A stretch of DNA of 12,365 nucleotides, from positions 1 through 12,365 of the forward strand of contig DLMI01000215.1 in the NCBI GenBank assembly GCA_002478145.1, given 5' to 3'. The notes beneath the pieces were generated by a model, which had not been told where the DNA came from, searched no databases, and saw nothing but the letters and a program-made list of their open reading frames with translations. The stretch comes from Acidobacteria bacterium UBA7540. Its GTDB lineage: Bacteria; Acidobacteriota; Terriglobia; UBA7540. How positions within the stretch are numbered: the stretch's first letter is position 1; the number at the start of each line of letters is the position of its first letter. The position numbers and the translations under genes were made by a program. Shown here in pieces: positions 6,378 to 12,365 of the stretch.

Positions 6378-6506
6378 CTATCTCGCACTGACCGCGGCGT
6401 GTAGTGCAACTTCCGCCGGGCGCGTCGTCTGCAAAATATCCTTTACCTTGGCCACCTCGGCCGCCGTGCCATGAGCCAGGACGAGGAATTTGTCAGAACG
6501 GCTGGT
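6378..6506 (-). pseudogene. C-terminal remnant of a small stress-type protein
   Basis: On the minus strand this frame encodes DKFLVLAHGTAAEVAKVKD followed by ILQTTRPAEVALHAA and ends at TAG (6378-6380). The pattern of a hydrophobic strand, HGT, then an amphipathic helix ending in an LxxTxPA turn resembles the C-terminal half of small YflT/general-stress-protein-17M-like proteins, as far as I recall the family. Upstream, the frame runs only four more codons before an in-frame TAG at 6507-6509, and there is no start codon, so the N-terminal part is gone. The break coincides with a 10-bp inverted repeat. Family naming is tentative; that it was once coding is fairly convincing. Confidence 0.5.
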
Positions 6507-6537
6507 CTATGTTTCAAGCCGGTCAGTTGACAAATTC
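6486..6537. repeat. 10-bp inverted repeat GAATTTGTCA / TGACAAATTC
   Basis: GAATTTGTCA (6486-6495) and TGACAAATTC (6528-6537) are perfect complements separated by 32 bases. The left arm covers the Asp-Lys-Phe codons at the truncated end of the stress-protein remnant, so the inverted copy may mark the rearrangement that cut the gene. Confidence 0.4.
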
Positions 6538-6611
6538 GTGGTCTCCGGGAACCAGCCGATATGGTTATACCCCAGCGGCTTTTCCCGTAGCAGCCCGGTA
6601 TTGCTCACCTA

Positions 6612-6678
6612 TCTGGTCAAAAGTGCTCATCCAGTTTGTGACCGGGAGCCACAGTGTGGACCGGGGGAAATTACCGAG
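6612..6678. repeat. Diverged ~70-bp repeat, copy B
   Basis: This is the second copy of the repeat at 3864-3932, in the same orientation and 2.7 kb away. The first 18 bases differ at one position and the last 10 (AATTACCGAG) are identical, while the middle is diverged. It lies about 30 bases beyond the stop codon of the proton-ATPase gene. The two copies flank the exporter, PRC-barrel and pseudo-receiver genes. Confidence 0.55.
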
Positions 6679-6705
6679 AGTTCAGCAGGGAGGCTAATCA
6701 TGTCT

Positions 6706-9111
6706 CTATGCGATCCTGAGGCGTTTGAACACGGGGACTTTGGCAAAGTCCAAGACGAATGCAAAGACCACTGCCGCCGCGAGTATTTCTCCCACAACAA
6801 ATACAGGCAGAGGAGTCATGGCAATTCCGCAAGTCGCCAGCGTTGAGGCGATCAGCAGATCAACTACAGACGACGCGAGGAGCCACCGGCTTGGACAAGA
6901 GGACCACAGTCGCCGGCGTTCACGATTCGTATAGGTCGTTGCTTGATTGCCGAACACTATGACCACGAAGGCCAGAGTTCGTAGCGGTTCGATTCCCAAA
7001 CCGAGGCGGAATTTGGCGATGGCCAGGATGGCGGTGCAAAAGACCAGTTCGGAGACTCCCATGAAGACACCCGCGATCGTCAATTCACCGATTCGCCAGG
7101 CATTGGGCCTCGGAGACGGTCGCACGTTGTCCGTCGTCAAGGACATGCCGAGGAGGTCGCCGGTGAGCATGATAATAACCATCAACATGGGAGTCAGGAT
7201 CGCGTGTCCGGTCATGACCAGACCCACCGCCAGGAAGAGCACCTGCACAGTTTTCTTGGTAACCGAGTTTAGCGCATAAGACAGGATGCGCTGGAACGTC
7301 ACGCGGCCTTCCTTTACCGAAGCGACGATGCCGCCGAGTCCTGGTGTGGTCAGCACGATGCCGGCCGCTGACTTGGCAACATCGGTCGCAGTTGACACCG
7401 CGATTCCCATCTGTGCCTGGCGCAGCGCCGGCGCGTCGTTGGCGCCGTCGCCGCACATACCCACCGTGTGGCCACTCTTCTGGAACGCCTTGACGAGGTT
7501 GTACTTTCCCTCCGGGAGGACGCCGGCGAAGACAGCGAAATCCTCGGGGCGTACCGCGTCGGGGATGGGTCCAGGTGGCGAGACAGCTCCATCGAGACCT
7601 ACCGCGCGAGCCACGATCGCGGCTGTCGCAGGGGCATCGCCCGTCACCATGACGGTGCGGACGCCCAACGCGCGCAACTCCGTTATGTGCGCCGCCGAAT
7701 CGGTTCGAGGCGGATCGCTGAGAGCGATGATTCCCGTGAGCTTCACCGCCTCCGGCGGACCCACCGCGACGGCCAGCACTCTGAAGCCCTGTGCCTCCAG
7801 TTGGTTCGCTGTCGTGGACGCATCGGGCGATGCTTCGGTGAGGCCCATGATTGCGGAAAAGGCTCCCTTCACGACACGCACCGTGGCGCCGCTCGAATCC
7901 ACAGCCGTGGCTTCGGACATCTTCGTGGCAGAATCGAAAGGCACAAATTTGCTCAGTTTCGGCAGATCGGAGGCGACGGCCTGCGAGGCGGCGGAGCGAA
8001 TGGCCGCGTCGACGGGATCCTGCCCGCCATCCGAGCTGGCGAGGGCGGCGATTCCCAGCACGTGTGTTTCGTCAAAGCCGGGCATAGAGTGTACGGCGGT
8101 CACCTGCAGCTCGTTGCGAGTCAGCGTGCCGGTTTTATCCGCGCACAGGACTTCGATGCTTGCCGCTTCATCCACGGCGGAGAGCCGCGTTGGAAGGACG
8201 CCCAGATGTGCTAGAGCCCGCGCGCCGAGCGCCGCCGCAAGCGTAAAGGTGGCGGGCAGCGCCACGGGGATCGACGCCAGAACCGCCGTGAGCACCAGAG
8301 GAATGATCTCACCCAGCGGCAGCTTGAGAGTGTAGGCATACCCCACCAGCAGCACGGTGATGACGCCATTGAAAATGGCGAGATTGCGTACGACGCGGAG
8401 AACAGCCTTTTGCTGCGAACTTTCGACGTGCGCAGTGCGAACCAGCTCCGCGGTGCGTCCAAACTTTGTGCGCGCTCCGGTCGCTGTGACCTCCGCAACC
8501 GCCTCACCGCGCCGCACCAGCGCCCCTGCATAGGTTTCGAGGCCGGGCCCAGCTTCGATGGGCACGGATTCGCCGGTGAGCATGGACTGGTCGAGCAGGA
8601 TCTGGCCTTCGGTCAGACGTACGTCGGCGGCAACCACGGCGCCAACCGATAGCTTCACAAGATCGCCAGGCACTAGTTCGGTAGCGGGCACTGTCACCCA
8701 AACATTATCGCGACGGACCGCCGCGTTCAGCGCCAGCCGCGCCTTCAGCGCGGCCAGAGTCGCCTGAGCGCGCCCTTCCTGGAAGAACCCGAGAATAGCG
8801 TTGAAGGCCAGGAGAGCCGCGATGATCGCAGCCTCGACGTACTTGCCGAGGGCAATCTCGAGCACGATCGCAGCCTCGAGCATCCATGGAACCGGCGCCC
8901 AGAACTTGGTCAGCGCCCTGCGTAATGGATGCAGAGACGTGTCGGGCACTGCGTTAGGGCCGAACTTCTCGAGCCGGCGGCGGGCTTCATCGCTCGTGAG
9001 GCCGGTCGAGAGCGGGGCATCCTGAACGGAAGCTTGCGGAGTGATTGGGTGATCCATAGGGTGCAGGCCTTTCGAGTCCGCCGTGGCAGCGCTCGTCAAA
9101 TAAGAGGCCAT
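6706..9111 (-). CDS. P3A-type (plasma-membrane) proton-pumping ATPase
   Basis: The 801-residue protein is a P-type ATPase of the plant/fungal/archaeal H+-ATPase group, which uses ATP to expel protons. Motifs in order: TGES (179-182, actuator), PVALPATFTLA (282-292, M4), DKTGT with phosphorylated Asp325, KGA (415-417, nucleotide binding), MVTGD (488-492) and GDGANDAPAL (554-563, Mg-binding hinge). Asp652 in the M6 segment lines up with the proton-carrying Asp684 of plant AHA2, with the same 12-residue distance to the VRPSP motif; the adjacent Asn of plants is Gly here. Hydrophobic helices lie at about 70-110, 245-290, 605-655 and 675-785, giving about ten in all. The autoinhibitory C-terminal tail of plant pumps is absent, so regulation must differ. 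The start may be ATG 9111, or ATG 9057 with AAAGG upstream; the first 18 residues have no counterpart in the family. It follows the PPK2 gene by 10 bases, so one operon is likely. Confidence 0.92.
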   Translation of the reverse strand: MASYLTSAATADSKGLHPMDHPITPQASVQDAPLSTGLTSDEARRRLEKFGPNAVPDTSLHPLRRALTKFWAPVPWMLEAAIVLEIALGKYVEAAIIAALLAFNAILGFFQEGRAQATLAALKARLALNAAVRRDNVWVTVPATELVPGDLVKLSVGAVVAADVRLTEGQILLDQSMLTGESVPIEAGPGLETYAGALVRRGEAVAEVTATGARTKFGRTAELVRTAHVESSQQKAVLRVVRNLAIFNGVITVLLVGYAYTLKLPLGEIIPLVLTAVLASIPVALPATFTLAAALGARALAHLGVLPTRLSAVDEAASIEVLCADKTGTLTRNELQVTAVHSMPGFDETHVLGIAALASSDGGQDPVDAAIRSAASQAVASDLPKLSKFVPFDSATKMSEATAVDSSGATVRVVKGAFSAIMGLTEASPDASTTANQLEAQGFRVLAVAVGPPEAVKLTGIIALSDPPRTDSAAHITELRALGVRTVMVTGDAPATAAIVARAVGLDGAVSPPGPIPDAVRPEDFAVFAGVLPEGKYNLVKAFQKSGHTVGMCGDGANDAPALRQAQMGIAVSTATDVAKSAAGIVLTTPGLGGIVASVKEGRVTFQRILSYALNSVTKKTVQVLFLAVGLVMTGHAILTPMLMVIIMLTGDLLGMSLTTDNVRPSPRPNAWRIGELTIAGVFMGVSELVFCTAILAIAKFRLGLGIEPLRTLAFVVIVFGNQATTYTNRERRRLWSSCPSRWLLASSVVDLLIASTLATCGIAMTPLPVFVVGEILAAAVVFAFVLDFAKVPVFKRLRIA

Positions 9112-9121
9112 AATTCAAACG

Positions 9122-9991
9122 TTACTTGGCTAGTAGCTTGCGGATAGATTTCAATTCCCGCCGGCGTTTCGCGGTGGTCTTGGGATATGCCATCTTAAGG
9201 TCTTTGAGCGCATCCAGGACAATTTGGGAAACAATCAACCGGGCATTCTCCTTATCATCGGCGGGAACGACGTACCAGGGCGCGTGGTGGGTGCTTGTCG
9301 CGTTCAGGCAAGCCTCATAAGCCTTCATGTATTGCTTCCAGTATTTCCTCTCGTGAATGTCCGAGAGGCTGAATTTCCAGTTTTTGTCCGCCTCATCAAT
9401 GCGCTCCAGGAATCGCTTTCGTTGTTCCTCCTGCGAAAGGTGGAGGAATATTTTGATGGTCCGCGTCCCGTTACGATAAAGGTGGCTCTCCAGGTCCACG
9501 ATGGAGCGATACCGCCCCTCCCAGAGCGTTTTCTCGTCGCGCAACTCCTCCGAGAGCCCCTGGCTGCGCAAAATCTCCGGATGCACCCGAACGATCAGCA
9601 CTTCCTCGTAATAGGAACGATTGAATATGCCGATCTGCCCGCGTTCGGGAAGCCGGCGCGTCGTGCGCCAGAGAAAATCATGTTCCAGCTCGTCGGCGCT
9701 CGGCTGTTTGAAACTGAAAACCTGGCAGCCTTGGGGATTGACCCCGGACATGACGTGCTGGATGGCGCCGTCCTTGCCGGCAGCGTCCATCGCTTGAAAA
9801 ATCAGCAGCAACGCATAGCGGTTGGACGCGTGGAGAAGGCGTTGCAGCGAACTCAACTCCTCAACGTGTTCTCCCAGGAGTTTTTGATACCGCTTCTTCG
9901 ACTTGTAAAAGGGCTTCACAATCGTCGGCCACTCCCTGAGTTTGACCTTTTCTTCGGGCCGCACACGGAAATCCCTGGAATTGATTTTCAT
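9122..9991 (-). CDS. Polyphosphate kinase 2 family protein, class III-like
   Basis: PPK2 enzymes transfer phosphate between inorganic polyphosphate and nucleotides; class III members can phosphorylate both AMP and ADP. This 289-residue protein (PF03976) has the Walker A region [21 protein letters not shown] (about 68-88), the following [17 protein letters not shown] lid segment (93-109), and the FNRSYYEEV Walker B region (123-131). The wording of the first two blocks, and an N-terminal arm of about 60 residues, fit class III-like PPK2 better than classes I and II; this is from memory of the families. The C-terminus is Lys/Arg-rich. Two starts are possible, ATG 9997 and ATG 9991; GAGGAGG ends about 7 bases before 9991 but almost touches 9997, so 9991 is preferred. 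The gene heads a two-gene operon with the proton ATPase and has a long A-rich leader. Confidence 0.92.
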   Translation of the reverse strand: MKINSRDFRVRPEEKVKLREWPTIVKPFYKSKKRYQKLLGEHVEELSSLQRLLHASNRYALLLIFQAMDAAGKDGAIQHVMSGVNPQGCQVFSFKQPSADELEHDFLWRTTRRLPERGQIGIFNRSYYEEVLIVRVHPEILRSQGLSEELRDEKTLWEGRYRSIVDLESHLYRNGTRTIKIFLHLSQEEQRKRFLERIDEADKNWKFSLSDIHERKYWKQYMKAYEACLNATSTHHAPWYVVPADDKENARLIVSQIVLDALKDLKMAYPKTTAKRRRELKSIRKLLAK

Positions 9992-10024
9992 CTTCATCCC
10001 TCCTCAATTCCGCAAAAAAGGTGG

Positions 10025-10090
10025 GTTTTTGGCCACTTTTTGGCTTTGATTGGGGTTTGTTTGCACTCAAAAACCAGTTCGTTTTTGGCC
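10025..10090. repeat. Repeated GTTTTTGGCC motifs in the PPK2 leader
   Basis: The 10-mer GTTTTTGGCC occurs at 10025-10034 and 10081-10090, with a variant TTTTTGGCT at 10037-10045. CAAAAACC at 10068-10075 is the complement of part of the motif, so the leader RNA could fold alternative hairpins. The function is unknown; the repeats lie 30-100 bases upstream of the PPK2 start. Confidence 0.35.
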
Positions 10091-10115
10091 TCTAAAAAGG
10101 CTAAGTCCTTTGCTT

Positions 10116-10144
10116 TCAATAGATCGGTAGGTTCGTTCCGTCAA
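10116..10144 (-). promoter_or_regulatory. Candidate sigma-70 promoter for PPK2-ATPase operon
   Basis: On the minus strand TTGACG (10144-10139) is followed after exactly 17 bases by TATTGA (10121-10116). The -35 box is one base from consensus, the -10 box is poor (three of six). It would give a leader of about 120 bases. Confidence 0.3.
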
Positions 10145-10320
10145 AATAGTATCTTTTCTCCATTTCCTTCCGTTTTTCCCCGTCCGCTGGGTCGATTTCG
10201 AAATCCCTTCCCGCGCCCGGTTGCCAGCGCTCTCTTACGACAACTCACATAGGCTAGCATGTCTCGGTTCACGTGTCAAGAGCAAGGTGCGAGGAGGACT
10301 TTCCCCATTTTTTGTTCGCT

Positions 10321-10519
10321 GGCTGGCGCAGAGCGTAGCTCTGCGGCCAACAGACAAGACTGAAATCAGGCGGAGCCGATCACTCTCAAAAAGCTCGGCG
10401 CGGCGATAGGTGCTTCTGGTCAGGAATCGCAGCTCGCCGGGCGCAAATTGGCGTTTCTGGGTGGCACGACCAGGGCCAGTGTAGCGCGCTGAAGCTCAGA
10501 GCTGCGCTCTGCGCCAGCC
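10321..10519. mobile_element. Possible MITE/REP-like element with 23-bp inverted ends
   Basis: Bases 10321-10343 and 10497-10519 are inverted repeats, 22 of 23 positions complementary (core GGCTGGCGCAGAGCG). Each arm is also self-complementary: GCAGAG-CGTAG-CTCTGC on the left and CAGAG-CTGCG-CTCTG on the right. The 153-base interior has no open frame of note. Terminal inverted repeats around a short noncoding core suit a nonautonomous element or a pair of REP-type hairpins. No flanking target duplication is obvious. The right hairpin lies 30-55 bases past the aldolase stop, so it might also stabilise or end that transcript, though no T run follows. Confidence 0.4.
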
Positions 10520-10551
10520 CGCGAATGATCTCAGGGCGGCGTTGTTACTGC

Positions 10552-11574
10552 TCATGTCCTTTCCATCGCAGCATTGTATTCGCCACGGCGCGCCGCCCGG
10601 TTGCACCTAGCTCGATGATACAGAGCTTGCTGTGCCGCCAACACGTGGGCCTCCTTGCCTTGCCAAATCTCCAGAGCCGGTTGCTGGATGGCGCGGGCAA
10701 ACGAAAACGCCAACGCCCAAGGCACTCGCGACTTGAATCTGACATTCATGGCATTCAAACGCGCGGAGGCCAGTTCAGCGGATTGGCCACCCGACAAGAA
10801 CGCAATCCCCGGAACGGCAGCGGGGACGGCTCGCAAGAGACACCTCACCGTGGCGTCGGCTACCTCGTCCACCGGCTCTTGTTTGGGGCAGGTCAATCCC
10901 GGAAGCACCATGTTGGGCTTCAGGATCATACCCTCCAGCGTCACCCGCTGTGTGTAAAGCTGGATGAAGACCGTTCGCAGGACTTCCTCCGTTACCTCGC
11001 GGCACCGCTCCAGGGTATGCTCGCCGTCCATGAGCACTTCCGGCTCGACGACGGGGACCAGTCCGGCTTCCTGGCACAACGCGGCATAGCGAGCCAACGC
11101 CTGCGCGTTGGCCTCGATCGAAGCCCGGCTGGGAATGCCATCGCCTACGGCAATCACCGCGCGCCACTTGGCAAAACGGGCGCCCATTTGCGAGTATTCA
11201 GCCAGGCGCTCGCGCAATCCGTCCAGACCTTCGGTTATTTTCTCTCCGGGATGACCTGCCAGGTCCTTTGCGCCGGCGTCAACCTTGATGCCGGGAATGA
11301 TTCCCGCATCCATGATGACCTTGACAAAGGGAGTGCCATCTTTCTTCTGCTGGCGGATCGTCTCGTCGTAGAGGATCGCGCCACTAATGCACTCACCCAG
11401 ACCGGGCGTGGTCACAATCAACTCCCGATAGGCGCGCCGGGCCTCCTCGGTCTGGGGAATCCCCAACTTGGCAAATCGTTTGTTGCAGGTTGGGTGACTT
11501 TCATCCATCGCCAGCAGGCCCTTGTCGCCGGCGACGAGCGCTCTCGCGGTGTCTATAAGCTGTTGCGCATTCAT
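10552..11574 (-). CDS. Class I fructose-bisphosphate aldolase
   Basis: This 340-residue protein is a glycolytic class I aldolase (PF00274), cleaving fructose-1,6-bisphosphate to dihydroxyacetone phosphate and glyceraldehyde-3-phosphate through a Schiff base. In residues from the chosen start, the base-forming Lys is 219 in [11 protein letters not shown]; other active-site positions are Asp24 (LAMDES), Lys136 (AKWRAV), Glu178 ([11 protein letters not shown]) and the phosphate-binding LSGGQS (260-265). The C-terminal Tyr of the animal enzyme is absent. ATG 11574 was chosen because it forms an ATGA overlap with the phosphoketolase stop and has GGAG about 9 bases upstream; ATG 11589 would add five residues. 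The overlap implies translational coupling. In a phosphoketolase pathway the aldolase would connect the triose phosphate product with the hexose phosphate pool. Confidence 0.93.
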   Translation of the reverse strand: MNAQQLIDTARALVAGDKGLLAMDESHPTCNKRFAKLGIPQTEEARRAYRELIVTTPGLGECISGAILYDETIRQQKKDGTPFVKVIMDAGIIPGIKVDAGAKDLAGHPGEKITEGLDGLRERLAEYSQMGARFAKWRAVIAVGDGIPSRASIEANAQALARYAALCQEAGLVPVVEPEVLMDGEHTLERCREVTEEVLRTVFIQLYTQRVTLEGMILKPNMVLPGLTCPKQEPVDEVADATVRCLLRAVPAAVPGIAFLSGGQSAELASARLNAMNVRFKSRVPWALAFSFARAIQQPALEIWQGKEAHVLAAQQALYHRARCNRAARRGEYNAAMERT

Positions 11575-12365
11575 TTGGGGTTGCTCCATTTCCAGTTCCG
11601 AATCTCCGGCAGGTCCTCACCGTATTTGTCGATGTATTGCTTATGCTCGATCAACTTGTCCTTGAGCTGCTGCTTCAGGTAGATGCCCTTGTCGCCGGTC
11701 TGCGGCAGGCGGTCGATGGTGTCCATCACGAGGTGGAAGCGGTCCAGATCGTTCAGCACCGTCATGTCGAAGGGCGTGGTGATGGTGCCCTCTTCCTTGT
11801 AGCCGCGGACGTGGATGTTGTCGTGGTTGGTGCGCCGGTAGGTCAGCCGGTGGATCAACCACGGGTAGGCGTGGAAGGCGAAGATGACCGGCTTCGACTT
11901 GGTGAAGAGCTCGTCGAAATCCACGTCGCTCAACCCGTGCGGGTGCTCGGTTTGCGGCTCCAGCTTCATGAGGTCGACGACGTTGACTACCCGGATTTTC
12001 AGTTCGGGCAGATGCTCGCGCATAATGGAGACGGCGGCGAGCGTCTCCAGCGTGGGCACGTCGCCACAGCAGGCCATGACCACGTCGGGTGCAACGCCCT
12101 GATCGTTGCTGGCCCACTGCCAAATGCCGATACCCTCCGTGCAGTGCTTGAGGGCGGCGTCCATCGTCAGCCACTGCGGGGCCGGGTGTTTGCCCGCGAT
12201 CACGACGTTGACGTAATGGCGGCTGCGCAGGCAGTGGTCCATCACTGACAGCAGGCAGTTTGCATCCGGGGGAAGGTAAACACGCACGACCTCGGCCTTC
12301 TTGTTGACGACGAGGTCGATGAAACCCGGATCCTGGTGTGTAAAGCCGTTGTGATCCTGGCGCCA
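11571..12365 (-). CDS. xfp: Phosphoketolase (xylulose-5-P/fructose-6-P), C-terminal part
   Basis: The gene runs off the right edge; 264 C-terminal residues are visible of an enzyme usually near 790-800. It splits xylulose-5-phosphate or fructose-6-phosphate with inorganic phosphate into acetyl phosphate plus glyceraldehyde-3-phosphate or erythrose-4-phosphate, using thiamine diphosphate. Diagnostic stretches include [15 protein letters not shown] at the visible start, [62 protein letters not shown] and [17 protein letters not shown], all typical of the C-terminal half. The reading frame is unbroken to the edge, so internal GTG 12287 is not the start. It overlaps the aldolase by ATGA. With acetate kinase, not seen here, acetyl phosphate would yield ATP without respiration. 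Confidence 0.95.
   Translation of the reverse strand, partial: WRQDHNGFTHQDPGFIDLVVNKKAEVVRVYLPPDANCLLSVMDHCLRSRHYVNVVIAGKHPAPQWLTMDAALKHCTEGIGIWQWASNDQGVAPDVVMACCGDVPTLETLAAVSIMREHLPELKIRVVNVVDLMKLEPQTEHPHGLSDVDFDELFTKSKPVIFAFHAYPWLIHRLTYRRTNHDNIHVRGYKEEGTITTPFDMTVLNDLDRFHLVMDTIDRLPQTGDKGIYLKQQLKDKLIEHKQYIDKYGEDLPEIRNWKWSNPK

Larger units (their letters stand above)
6291..6705. other. 415-base gene-poor region with remnants
   Basis: Between the pseudo-receiver start and the ATPase stop there is no intact gene. The region holds the C-terminal remnant of a stress-type protein (6378-6506), a 10-bp inverted repeat (6486-6495 with 6528-6537) and the second copy of the diverged repeat (6612-6678). 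A perfect TTGACA at 6527-6532 has no -10 box at the right distance. Confidence 0.6.
9998..10551. other. 554-base intergenic region
   Basis: No gene is supported here. The part next to PPK2 (about 9998-10145) looks like its leader and promoter, with GTTTTTGGCC repeats. Bases about 10151-10185 form a pyrimidine-rich tract on the plus strand. The part next to the aldolase (10321-10519) is a roughly 200-bp segment bounded by inverted repeats. Long open frames running through the region on the plus strand are antisense continuations and show no protein-like composition. Confidence 0.6.

Noticed and set aside
6527..6565. TTGACA with TATGGT as a plus-strand promoter
   Set aside because: Spacing is 27 bases and no gene follows on that strand.
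7286..8335. 349-codon open frame on the plus strand inside the ATPase gene
   Set aside because: It is exactly antisense to a fully recognisable P-type ATPase; its Ala/Ser/Thr-rich product has no motif and reflects codon bias.
9224..10252. 342-codon plus-strand frame across PPK2 and its leader
   Set aside because: Antisense shadow of PPK2; no ribosome site and no recognisable protein.
10525..11682. 385-codon plus-strand frame over the aldolase
   Set aside because: Antisense to a convincing class I aldolase and the end of the phosphoketolase; composition not protein-like.
1..12365. CRISPR arrays, tRNA, rRNA, intact transposase, toxin-antitoxin or defence genes
   Set aside because: No spaced repeats, no RNA gene signatures and no such protein families were seen on either strand.

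Overview
The window looks like chromosomal DNA of a moderately GC-rich, free-living bacterium, most likely an acidobacterium. That guess rests on protein style: the Crp-family C-terminus ending in LLSEVLHD, tandem PRC-barrel proteins with Tyr/Trp-rich linkers, a secreted zinc-dependent phospholipase C, and a PPK2/proton-ATPase/phosphoketolase stress-energy gene set. No rRNA, tRNA, CRISPR array, intact insertion sequence or phage gene was seen. Almost every gene is on the minus strand; the LysE-type exporter is the only clear plus-strand gene.

Layout, in minus-strand transcription order from the right end. (1) 12365-10552: the 3' part of a phosphoketolase gene, joined by an ATGA overlap to a class I fructose-bisphosphate aldolase. 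(2) 10551-9998: about 550 bases without a gene, holding a roughly 200-bp element bounded by 23-bp imperfect inverted repeats and an A/T-rich leader for the next operon. (3) 9991-6706: a class III-like polyphosphate kinase 2 followed after about 10 bases by a P3A-type proton-pumping ATPase. (4) 6705-6291: a decayed region with the C-terminal remnant of a small stress-type protein and one copy of a diverged repeat. (5) 6290-4970: a degenerate receiver protein without the phosphorylation residues, then a tandem PRC-barrel protein. (6) 4210-4893, plus strand: LysE/RhtB-family exporter. (7) 4209-3768: intergenic region with the second copy of the diverged repeat. (8) 3767-2451: a response regulator whose output domain is a CxxC...CxxC zinc ribbon, then a Crp/Fnr-family regulator. 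(9) 2288-154: a secreted zinc-dependent phospholipase C and a phosphoesterase (acid phosphatase type) that overlap at GTGA and look like one fusion protein split by a single-base slip in a C run. (10) 120-1: the last ~25 codons of a second, decayed Crp paralogue.

How the genes may work together (inference): the right half is an energy-stress module. Phosphoketolase yields acetyl phosphate, PPK2 makes nucleotides from polyphosphate, and the ATPase uses ATP to expel protons. The left half pairs two regulators (receiver-zinc ribbon and Crp-like) with secreted phospholipid and phosphate-ester hydrolases, which suggests phosphate or lipid scavenging under regulatory control. I found no clear undescribed defence or mobile system. 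The most interesting items are the probable split phospholipase-phosphatase fusion, the Crp tail remnant lying in frame beyond the phosphoesterase stop, the zinc-ribbon response regulator, and the PPK2/proton-pump pair.
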